Part shown: positions 1 through 8,100 of the stretch, piece after piece
Layout: each line of letters starts with the position of its first letter
How positions within the stretch are numbered: position 1 is the stretch's first letter
NCBI GenBank assembly: GCA_034189725.1
Contig: JAXHUK010000055.1
Coordinates: 1 to 9,297 of the forward strand
DNA from: JAXHUK01 sp034189725
Lineage (GTDB): Bacteria > Chloroflexota > Dehalococcoidia > SZUA-161
Direction: 5' to 3'
DNA length: 9,297 nucleotides
The notes under the pieces: model-generated
Told to the model about the DNA's origin: nothing
The model's input: only the letters and a program-made list of their open reading frames with translations
The model's database searches: none
Made by a program: the position numbers and the translations under genes

Positions 1-32
1 AATATCCAGTATACTGCGGTGGGTTTTAGCTT

Positions 33-61
33 TTGACAACACCGGTTGCCCATGATACGAT
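33..61 (+). promoter_or_regulatory. Predicted sigma-70 promoter with extended -10, for rnhB
   Basis: A perfect -35 hexamer TTGACA (33-38) is followed by a 17-base spacer and TACGAT (56-61), a 4/6 match to the -10 consensus. TG at 53-54, one base before the -10, makes an extended -10 element that would compensate for the weaker hexamer. The inferred transcription start is near 68, giving an untranslated leader of about 24 bases before rnhB. The call rests on motif match and placement only. Confidence 0.65.
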
Positions 62-72
62 GTCCTCAATTC

Positions 73-79
73 GGGGAGG
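73..79 (+). promoter_or_regulatory. Ribosome binding site of rnhB, long spacing
   Basis: GGGGAGG is a strong Shine-Dalgarno match and the only one upstream of rnhB. It lies 12 bases before the ATG, longer than the usual 5-9. In the rnhB frame no ATG, GTG or TTG lies between the stop at 53-55 and position 92, so the spacing does not point to another ordinary start. Confidence 0.55.
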
Positions 80-91
80 CTGACGATAGCA

Positions 92-733
92 ATGGATAAT
101 GGCCCAACCTTTATCGAAGAGGAGAAGCTGTGGTCAGAAGGCTACAGGTTCATTGCAGGTATCGATGAGGTCGGCCGCGGTCCGCTGGCAGGGCCGGTGG
201 TAGCTGCCGCGGTTATCCTGTCCTTGAATAGTAAACATTCCTGGTTAAGCCAGATTCGAGATAGCAAGCAGCTAACCCCACAGAGGCGTGAGTTCCTCTT
301 CGACTGTATGCAACATGATGGGGTATTTTTTGGAGTGGGCGTAGTTTCCCACGAGGTGATCGATAGTGAGGGAATTGTAGATGCTACCAGGAGGGCGATG
401 TTCTCGGCCGTGGAGCAATTATTGGTCCCTCCTGATTACGTTCTCATTGACTACATGGGTTTACCTGACGTGTCTATTCCACAGAAGAGCATTGTCAAGG
501 GTGATACCCTGTCTCTTTCCATCGCGGCGGCGTCAATTGTAGCAAAGGTTACACGAGACCGGCTCATGATGGAATTGGATGGCCAGTTCCCTGGCTATGG
601 CCTGGCACGAAACAAAGGCTATGGTACTGCAGAGCACCTGGAGGGACTGCAGCGCCTGGGTCCCTGTCCTATTCACCGCAAGACCTTTGCCCCGGTGCGG
701 GATGCTGGCAGTGGTGCTAACCTGGATGTCTAG
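92..733 (+). CDS. rnhB: Ribonuclease HII
   Basis: RNase HII is a cytoplasmic metal-dependent endonuclease that cuts the RNA strand of RNA-DNA hybrids. It also nicks 5' of single ribonucleotides misincorporated in DNA, starting ribonucleotide excision repair. The 213-residue protein has the usual family length. The N-terminal signature DEVGRGPLAGPV spans residues 25-36, with catalytic D25 and E26 and the GRG motif (28-30) that contacts the ribonucleotide. DSK is at 57-59. The third acidic residue is D120 in the LID motif and the fourth is D138 in KGD. The conserved tyrosine that senses the ribonucleotide is Y177 in KGYGT, and the spacings match the E. coli and Thermotoga enzymes. All known active-site residues are present, so it should be active. 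The ATG at 92 is the first usable start after an in-frame stop at 53-55. The gene has its own predicted promoter and converges on rpoC. Confidence 0.96.
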   Translation: MDNGPTFIEEEKLWSEGYRFIAGIDEVGRGPLAGPVVAAAVILSLNSKHSWLSQIRDSKQLTPQRREFLFDCMQHDGVFFGVGVVSHEVIDSEGIVDATRRAMFSAVEQLLVPPDYVLIDYMGLPDVSIPQKSIVKGDTLSLSIAAASIVAKVTRDRLMMELDGQFPGYGLARNKGYGTAEHLEGLQRLGPCPIHRKTFAPVRDAGSGANLDV

Positions 734-1079
734 GAGTACGATACCTCATTTGCCTCACGATATGCTATGCAAGTATTCATCGACGAACTTGCGAGGCCTG
801 AGAATCTCTATACCAGGATACCCCGACATCCTTAATAAGGGCTTATCTCCACTGATAATCCCTGTTGAATGATCAGTGGAGGAATGCAGGGCACGGATAG
901 TATTCCGGATCGAGCTGTACGAATTGGAATCCTGCCATAGCTGGGTTCCTCGTAAACACACGTTCAGTCCCCGGGCTCTGGCTTGAGGATAGAAGGCTCT
1001 TACAATGTCTGAGAGCGGTCACAGGAGGACGCGCTACCGTATCGGAGCTATTCGTTTCGCCGCAACAGGAGTCAGGCAT
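734..1079. other. Intergenic gap between convergent rnhB and rpoC
   Basis: This 346-base gap holds no gene I can recognise. I looked for tRNA-like arms and for the conserved cores of SRP RNA, RNase P RNA and tmRNA by eye and saw none. Short open frames exist on both strands, but none shows a recognisable domain or a convincing ribosome binding site. The one clear structure is the inverted repeat at 847-881. A weaker 5-bp stem (AGGAT at 815-819, ATCCT at 828-832) lies just before it. Neither is followed by a real T-tract, so transcription termination for the two converging genes is not explained by a classical intrinsic terminator. A 68-codon frame in phase with rpoC (873-1079, minus) is treated as a finding. 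Confidence 0.6.
847..881. terminator. Inverted repeat between convergent genes, possible bidirectional terminator
   Basis: CTCCACTGAT (847-856) and ATCAGTGGAG (872-881) are perfect complements, giving a 10-bp stem with a 15-base loop. It sits between the 3' ends of rnhB and rpoC, where a shared terminator would be expected. No run of T follows on either strand and the stem is only half G+C, so it is not a standard intrinsic terminator. It could instead stabilise 3' ends after Rho-dependent termination, or be a protein site. Confidence 0.4.
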
Positions 1080-4000
1080 CTATTCATTGAGTGTGATATC
1101 GTCGTCATCCTCCTCAAGATCATCCGCTAATGGACTGCTGTTCATAGCTTCTTCTATATCAACAGCTTCTTCTTCCCCGGTTGCTGCGGATTCTTCAGAT
1201 GTTTCATCGACGGCATCATCGGATTCTCCAGATGTTTCATCGACGGCATCATCGGATTCTTCTACCGCTATGTACTCCAGTTCCCCCTCGATCTGAGGCA
1301 AATCGGGTTGTCGTGTGGTTGCTACCGGTGCTTCGCTACACGCAGGGATAAGCTTGCCGATGATCACGTTTTCTTTCAATCCCGTTAGCCGATCGCTGCT
1401 TCCTGACACGGCAGCTTCTGTGAGCACTCTGGTTGTTTCCTGGAACGATGCCTTTGCCAGGAAGCTGTCCGTATTAAGGGATGCCCTGGTGATACCGAGC
1501 AAGACTGGTTGTGCGGTTGCTGGTTCTCCTCCCTCGGCCAGCACCTTGGCATTTACATCCTCATAGGTGAGACTATCGATCAATTCTCCGGGCAAGAGTT
1601 CACTATCTCCTGGAGAATCGACCTTAACCTTACGCAGCATTTGACGGACTATGACCTCGATATGCTTGTCGCTGATACTTACACCCTGGGAGCGATAGAC
1701 TTTCTGAACCTCGTCCACCAGATACCGTTGTACTGACTCACGTCCCATGATACGCAGAATATCCTGAGGGTGAATCGGGCCTTCAGTGAGCTGCTGCCCG
1801 GCCATGATTCTATCGCCATCCTTTACCAGAATGGGGATCACGGGGGACACCGGGTACTCACGTACTTCCCTTTCCTCATATACTATCGATATTCTGTTGC
1901 CTTCAATCTCTACTTTGCCATCCACCTGAGCAACGAGTGATGGCATGATCTCAGTTGTAGTCTCCTCTTCGGTGAGGGCTGGTTGTGCTAACACGGTCGC
2001 GGCTTCAATTTTTTGACCATTTTTGACCAACACGTTGTAGTTCGATGGTAGAGAATACTCATCACGGTAGATCTCGGAACTTATAACCTTGATAATTCTT
2101 CCCTCTTCGCTACGGCTCACCTCGATCGCACCATCGATCTCCGAGATAATAGCCTGCCCTTTGGGTGCTCTCGCTTCGAAGAGTTCCTCAACACGGGGTA
2201 GACCACTGGTAATATCAAGTCCAGCAACACCGCCGGTGTGGAATGTGCGCATTGTGAGCTGGGTCCCCGGCTCGCCAATACTCTGGGCGGCGATAATTCC
2301 CACTGCTTCTCCTGGTGATGCCAGCCTTCCGCGAGCAAGACTTCTCCCATAGCATAGCTGGCAGATCCCGGTTCGAGCCTGGCAGCTGAGAGGAGATCGT
2401 ACCTGAACCTTGGTAACACCGGCATTAGTAATCGCTACCACTTTCTCCTCATCGATCTCCTTGTTTCTATCGACAAGGATTTCCCCACTAGCGGGGTCAA
2501 CAATCGGACTGGCAGCAATTCTCCCCAGAATGCGCTGAGCAAGCGATGCTACGATTCCCTTTTCCGTCGGCTCGGCGATCCAGATACCAACCATTGTTCC
2601 ACAATCTTCCTCGTGGACTATCACTTCCTGGGCTACATCGATGAGCCTCCTCGTGAGATAGCCACTATCAGATGTCCTCAGCGCGGTATCAGCCAAACCT
2701 TTACGAGCGCCGTGGGTGGAGATAAAGTATTCCAATACCGTGAGACCCTCTCGGAAACAAGCTTTAATGGGTAGTTCAATGATTCTCCCTGAAGGATCGG
2801 TCATCAAACCGCGCATTCCCGCCATTTGTCTGATCTGAGAGATGTTACCCTTCGCCCCTGAGGCTGCCATTACATAGATGGAGCTATGCTCATCCATTGA
2901 TTTCTCCAAAGCATTTTGAAGATCTTCGGTGGCATCTGTCCACACTGCTACCGTGCTGCTGTAGCGTTCGTCCTCCGTAATTAATCCCCGTTGGAACTGC
3001 TTCTCGATTTCGGCAACTTTCCCCTCGGCGTTGTTCAATATCTCCGCTTTTTGATCAGGTACCTCAATGTCATTTATAGCTATGGTAATACCCGCCTTCG
3101 TCACATACTGGAAACCAAGACGCTTAATGTTGTCTACCATGGTAGCAGTACCCTCGTTGCCCAGGATGCGATGGCAGTCAGCAACGATGTTTTTCAACGT
3201 CTTCTTGTCCATGATCTGGTTTTGGAAGCCGAGCTCTTTGGGTAAAATCTCGTTGAAAATGATACGACCAACACTGGTCTTCACCCGGTTAGCACCATTG
3301 ACTCGCTCCCTGACTTCGATCTCTGCTGTGGTATCAATAATACCGAGGTCATGGGCCAGCTTAGCCTCTTCGAAGTTGCCGAATACCATCCCTTCACCCT
3401 TGGTTCCATGCCTGATCGTGGTCAGGTGGTAGCAGCCGAGAACGATGTCTAACGTTGGCGCTACAACAGGTTCACCGGAGCTGGGTAACAGCATATTGTT
3501 GGTGTTGATCATAACCCGTTTAGCTTCTTCTACCGCTGCCCGGGATAGGGGTACATGAACCGCCATCTGATCGCCATCGAAGTCTGCGTTAAAGGCAACG
3601 CAAACCAGGGGGTGTATCTGGATGGCACTGCCGTCAATGAGTACCGGCTGGAACGCCTGGATACCGAGTCGGTGCAGTGTTGGTGCTCGATTGAGCAGGA
3701 CTGGGCGGTCTTTGACCACCTCTTCGAGGATGTCCCAGACCTCGGGCTTAGCACGCTCTACGATGCGTTTAGCGCTCCTGATATTAAGTGCTATGCCGCG
3801 GCCGACCAGCCGGCGCATAATAAATGGCTTGAACAGCTCAAGTGCCATTCTCCGAGGCAACCCGCACTCGTGTAGCTTCAATTCAGGGCCAACGATAATC
3901 ACCGATCTGCCGCTGTAATCCACACGTTTCCCGAGGAGATTTTGTCTGAACCTCCCCTGCTTGCCCCGCAGCATGTCTGACAATGATTTCAGTCTGTGGT

Positions 4001-5150
4001 GGTTTCCGGTAAGCACAGCCCTGCCCCGGCGCCCGTTATCGATCAGGGAATCAACGGCTTCCTGAAGCATACGTTTTTCGTTACGAATAATAATCTCGGG
4101 AGCTCTAATCTCAAGGAGTCGCCGCAGCCGGTTATTGCGGTTGATTACCCTGCGATACAGGTCATTGAGGTCGCTGGTAGCGAATCTACCGCCATCGAGT
4201 TGCACCATGGGGCGCAACTCGGGAGGCAACACAGGCAGCACGGTAAGCACCATCCATTTGGGTTTGTTTCTACTCTTGCGGAAGGCATCGATCACTTTCA
4301 ACCGTTTGATCGCCTTCTTGCGTCGCTGTCCTGAGGTCAGGGCAGCCTCCTGGTAAAGCTCCTGGCGTTTCTGATCGAGGTCAATATTGTTCAGGATTTC
4401 AAGCATGGCTTCAGCTCCCATGCCTGCCTTGAAAAGGCCTTCCCATTTCTGACTCAGCTCGCGATATCTGCTTGCACTGAGAAGATTCAGTGGAACGAGT
4501 TCCTCGAGATCAGCGAGGTTTGCCTTGAACTCGGCCTCGGTTTTCTTTTTTTCCTCATCGTGCTGCTGTTGCAGCCGATCGGCCTGCTCAATTTCCTTGA
4601 ATTCGTTCTCCCCTGTGTCTTCTTGCACTCCATTTTCCGCCATTCTCTCCATGAACTGGCTATCATATTTCTCAAGAGCCTCTGCGGTTTCATTACGAAG
4701 TCGCTCGATTACTTGCCTTTTCTGATCCTCGTTGACACTGGTGATGATGAACTTGGCAAAGTAGATTACCTGTTCCAGATTACGGGGGGAGATATCCAGG
4801 AGTAATCCCATGCGACTGGGGGTTCCCTTCACAAACCAAATATGGGTAACTGGTGCTGCAAGCACTATGTGCCCCATACGTTCCCGTCGCACCTTGGAAC
4901 GAGCCACCTCGACCCCGCATTTATCGCAGATAACCCCTTTATAGCGCGCCTTCTTGTACTTGCCACAATAGCACTCGAAGTCCTTGATCGGGCCGAAAAT
5001 CTTCTCGCAGAAGAGACCGTCCTTTTCCGGCTTCAGGGTACGATAGTTGAGTGTCTCGGGTTTTGTAACCTCACCGTAGGACCATCCCCTGATTTGCTCC
5101 GGCGATGCCAGCGAGATGCGAATAGAAGTGAAGTCGTTTAGCTCGAGCAT
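1080..5150 (-). CDS. rpoC: DNA-directed RNA polymerase subunit beta'
   Basis: This is the subunit that carries the polymerase active-site magnesium; it works with beta, two alpha, omega and a sigma factor. The protein has 1356 residues. The N-terminal zinc finger has C60, C62, C75 and C78. A charged, probably coiled-coil expansion covers about 141-217. The clamp helices that bind sigma lie near 334-377, followed by the lid/rudder region near 400-430. The catalytic NADFDGD is at 521-527, with D523, D525 and D527 as metal ligands. The second zinc site is C850, C923, C930 and C933. The bridge helix spans about 814-836. The trigger loop lies near 957-974, with M967, R968 and H971, and has no E. 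coli-type SI3 insertion. The conserved body ends near KLIPA (1266-1270). An extra, strongly acidic tail runs to residue 1356 and contains an 11-residue tandem repeat. The ATG overlaps the rpoB stop and has a strong ribosome binding site. The stop is TAG. Confidence 0.98.
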   Translation of the reverse strand: MLELNDFTSIRISLASPEQIRGWSYGEVTKPETLNYRTLKPEKDGLFCEKIFGPIKDFECYCGKYKKARYKGVICDKCGVEVARSKVRRERMGHIVLAAPVTHIWFVKGTPSRMGLLLDISPRNLEQVIYFAKFIITSVNEDQKRQVIERLRNETAEALEKYDSQFMERMAENGVQEDTGENEFKEIEQADRLQQQHDEEKKKTEAEFKANLADLEELVPLNLLSASRYRELSQKWEGLFKAGMGAEAMLEILNNIDLDQKRQELYQEAALTSGQRRKKAIKRLKVIDAFRKSRNKPKWMVLTVLPVLPPELRPMVQLDGGRFATSDLNDLYRRVINRNNRLRRLLEIRAPEIIIRNEKRMLQEAVDSLIDNGRRGRAVLTGNHHRLKSLSDMLRGKQGRFRQNLLGKRVDYSGRSVIIVGPELKLHECGLPRRMALELFKPFIMRRLVGRGIALNIRSAKRIVERAKPEVWDILEEVVKDRPVLLNRAPTLHRLGIQAFQPVLIDGSAIQIHPLVCVAFNADFDGDQMAVHVPLSRAAVEEAKRVMINTNNMLLPSSGEPVVAPTLDIVLGCYHLTTIRHGTKGEGMVFGNFEEAKLAHDLGIIDTTAEIEVRERVNGANRVKTSVGRIIFNEILPKELGFQNQIMDKKTLKNIVADCHRILGNEGTATMVDNIKRLGFQYVTKAGITIAINDIEVPDQKAEILNNAEGKVAEIEKQFQRGLITEDERYSSTVAVWTDATEDLQNALEKSMDEHSSIYVMAASGAKGNISQIRQMAGMRGLMTDPSGRIIELPIKACFREGLTVLEYFISTHGARKGLADTALRTSDSGYLTRRLIDVAQEVIVHEEDCGTMVGIWIAEPTEKGIVASLAQRILGRIAASPIVDPASGEILVDRNKEIDEEKVVAITNAGVTKVQVRSPLSCQARTGICQLCYGRSLARGRLASPGEAVGIIAAQSIGEPGTQLTMRTFHTGGVAGLDITSGLPRVEELFEARAPKGQAIISEIDGAIEVSRSEEGRIIKVISSEIYRDEYSLPSNYNVLVKNGQKIEAATVLAQPALTEEETTTEIMPSLVAQVDGKVEIEGNRISIVYEEREVREYPVSPVIPILVKDGDRIMAGQQLTEGPIHPQDILRIMGRESVQRYLVDEVQKVYRSQGVSISDKHIEVIVRQMLRKVKVDSPGDSELLPGELIDSLTYEDVNAKVLAEGGEPATAQPVLLGITRASLNTDSFLAKASFQETTRVLTEAAVSGSSDRLTGLKENVIIGKLIPACSEAPVATTRQPDLPQIEGELEYIAVEESDDAVDETSGESDDAVDETSEESAATGEEEAVDIEEAMNSSPLADDLEEDDDDITLNE
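1188..1253. repeat. 33-bp tandem duplication inside the rpoC 3' end
   Basis: Two adjacent 33-bp units, 1188-1220 and 1221-1253, differ at a single base. The first few bases of a third unit follow at 1254-1260 and then diverge. The length is a multiple of three, so the reading frame is kept. The units encode DDAVDETSGES (residues 1300-1310) and DDAVDETSEES (1311-1321) of beta'. The single change swaps Gly (GGA) for Glu (GAA). Such near-identity suggests a recent slippage or duplication event in a segment under weak length constraint. Confidence 0.95.
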
Positions 5151-8100
5151 TATTCCCTCCCCTCGAATCCGGATAAATTGATCCCTAACCTGGGTGCTTC
5201 GGCGATGGACTCCATCAGGTGCGTTACCCGTTCCTCGTCCTCATTAAGCACCTCGATTGCCAGTCCCAGGCTTTGTAATTCTTTAACCAACACTTTGAAC
5301 GATTCAGGAACACCAGCTTCTGATATATCCTCACCATTGACTATTGCCTCATAGGTCTTGACTCTTCCCACAACGTCATCGGACTTAACTGTGAGCATCT
5401 CCTGAAGATTATAGGCTGCACCATAGGCTTCAAGTGCCCACACTTCCATTTCACCGAAACGCTGTCCACCAAACTGCGCCTTACCGCCCAGAGGTTGCTG
5501 CGTGATGAGTGAATAGGGGCCTGTTGACCGGGCGTGGATCTTATCCTCGACCAGGTGGATCAGCTTCATCATATAGATATAACCTACAGTGACTCCCTGG
5601 TCCAGAGGTTCCCCAGTACGGCCGTCGCACAGAGTGGTCTTGCCGAATGTAGGGGGCGATTTCCCTTCCTTGTGGTAGAGGGTTTCCACGGCTTTTTCTA
5701 TCTCCTCGGCATTGAGTGACGAGGCATCGACATCTGCTTCCTCAAGCCAAAGACGCAGGCAGGCCTGTCTTGCTTCACCTCTGTACTGATCATCAAATAT
5801 CTTCTCTGCATTGTAACCACGTTCGTTAAGCCAGGACTTTGCTTTCTCCAATTGGAGCAGTTCATTACAATGGCGATCCCAGCCGATAGCATCTGCTTTG
5901 CGCACTATCCAGGCCCTCGATAACGCGTCTTCGATGGAGATATCATCTGCTCCATCGAACACCGGGGACAGTACTTTAAAGCCAAGGCTATGCGCTGCCC
6001 AGCCCAGGTGTGTTTCCAGAAGTTGCCCAACGTTCATTCGGGAGGGAACTCCCAGCGGGCTGAGTATGATCTCCACCGGTCTACCATCGGGGAGGAAGGG
6101 CATATCCTCCTCGGGCACGATACGGGCAATGACACCTTTGTTACCATGGCGCCCCGCCATCTTATCCCCTTCGGCGACCTTCCGCATCTGAGCCACAAAC
6201 ACTCGAACCATCTGGTTAACCCCGGGAGGGAGATCGTGGTCACCGTCTCTCGTGAGGACGTGCACATCAATCACCTTGCCATATTCACCGTGGGGTACCT
6301 TGAGTGAGGTGTCCTTGACCTCCCGCGCCTTCTCGCCGAAAATGGCACGCAGGAGCTTCTCCTCGGCAGTGAGACCTCTTTCGCCTTTGGGAGTGATCTT
6401 TCCTACCAGGATATCGCCGGAATTGACTTCAGCACCAATGCGTATAATTCCCCGCTCATCAAGATGACGCAGGCTTTCCTCACCGATATTTGGTATATCC
6501 CTTGTTATTTCCTCAGGACCCAATTTGGTATCTCTCGCTTCTACCTCGTGTTTTTCGATGTGAATCGAGGTAAATTTATGTTTCTTAAGCAGGCTCTCAG
6601 AGATAACGATGGCGTCCTCAAAGTTATAGCCCTCCCAGCTCAGGAAGGCACAGAGGACGTTTTGCCCCAGGGCAAGTTCGCCGCCTTCCGTTGAGGAACC
6701 GTCAACCAGTAATTGTCCTTGCACAACACGGTCCCCATTGGTTACCAGGGGGCGTTGGTTGATACAGGTCCCCTGATTTGATCGGGAGAACTTGGTTATA
6801 GGAAAAGACCGTTCCTCTCCATACTCGCTCTTGAGTGTGATCTTGTTTGCAGTGACCGATGTCACCTCGCCATTAAAGGGAGCGAAAATCACCTGGCCAC
6901 TGTCACGGGCGGCCTCTCTTTCCATTCCAGTGGCGACCAGAGGAGAATTGGGTTGAATTAACGGAACTGCCTGACGTTGCATGTTTGAACCCATGAGAGC
7001 ACGGTTGGCGTCGTCGTGTTCCAGGAATGGTATCAGTGAGGTGGTGACACTAACGATCTGCCTTGGCGAGGCATCCATGTAGTCGACTTTATCCGGTGTC
7101 TCCAACAGGAACTTATCTTGATATCTGACCTCAACTTTATTCTCAACAAACTGATAGCTGTCGTCGAGTTTAGTATTCGCCTGTGCTACAATGTAGTTCT
7201 CCTCCTCATTTGCAGAAAGATAATGAACCTCCTGAGAGACAAACTGACTTATCTTGACGTTCTGCTGCGGGAGATCGGCAAGTTTTTGGGCTATATGTTC
7301 ATCGATCACAGTTCCTGCTGCGACTACTACTTCTCCAGAGGTATCGGTTACATCTTCGGAAACTATCTTGCCCGGAAGGTCAGGTGAGTCATTACCAAGT
7401 TCCCGTATTACCTTTTTGTACGGGGTCTCGATGAAACCGTATTCGTTGACTCGAGCGTAGGTGGCAAGAGAGCCAATGAGGCCGATATTCGGGCCTTCAG
7501 GGGTCTCGATGGGACAGATACGCCCATAGTGCGAGTAATGTACGTCTCGCACATCGAAGCCAGCTCTTTCTCTTGATAATCCACCGGGGCCTAATGCCGA
7601 TAGACGTCGTTTATGGGTTAACTCGGCCAGGAGATTGGTTTGATCCATGAATTGGGAGAGCTGGGAACTACCGAAAAACTCTCTGATAGCAGCAGCTACA
7701 GGGCGACTATTTGTTAAGGTGCCGGGGGTCGCAGTGTCTGTGGGAAGCAGACTCATACGCTCTTTCACCACGCGCTCCATACGAAGTAATCCCACGCGGA
7801 TCTGGTTCTGCAACAGTTCGCCCACTGCTCGCACGCGGCGATTGCCCAGGTGATCGATATCGTCAGCAGTGCCTATTCCATTATTGAGCAGTATCATTTG
7901 GCGCAGAATTGCCACCAGGTCTTCCTTGGCCAGGATACGCTGAGACTGCAGTATGTTGAGTCCAAGTCGCCTGTTAAGCTTGTAGCGTCCCACCTTGCCC
8001 AGATCATAGCGCCGGGGATTAAAAAATAGAGAGTTTATCAGTCCACGAGCATTCTCGAGGGTAGGAGGGTCACCAGGTTTTAACCGCTTATAGAAATCGA

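Noticed and set aside
1..36. Plus-strand open frame from the window edge ending in TGA (NIQYTAVGFSF), possible end of an upstream gene
   Set aside because: Only 11 codons are visible, nothing is recognisable, and the stop overlaps the rnhB -35 box. The open frame is too short to support a call.
1..53. Minus-strand ATG at 51-53 with an AGGA motif about 9 bases upstream, open to the window edge
   Set aside because: Only 17 codons are visible, with an unusual Cys-Cys/Lys composition and no recognisable start of a family. It could be a divergent gene, but the evidence is too thin.
738..762. Short direct repeats ACGATA (738-743, 757-762) and CCTCA (744-748, 753-757)
   Set aside because: Units of 5-6 bases in a 25-base stretch are expected by chance, and no mobile element borders them.
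899..960. tRNA-like look of the segment with a 7-bp GGAATCC/GGGTTCC stem
   Set aside because: No acceptor stem, anticodon arm or proper T-loop (GGTTCRANTCC) can be fitted. The stem needs a G-U pair and is probably chance.
755..961. 68-codon minus-strand open frame in the rnhB-rpoC gap
   Set aside because: No ribosome binding site or family resemblance. It overlaps the other minus-strand frame at 873-1079 and crosses the inverted repeat.
3067..3432. 121-codon plus-strand open frame antisense to rpoC, and similar frames elsewhere opposite rpoB and rpoC
   Set aside because: These are shadows of highly constrained coding sequence on the other strand, with no family resemblance.
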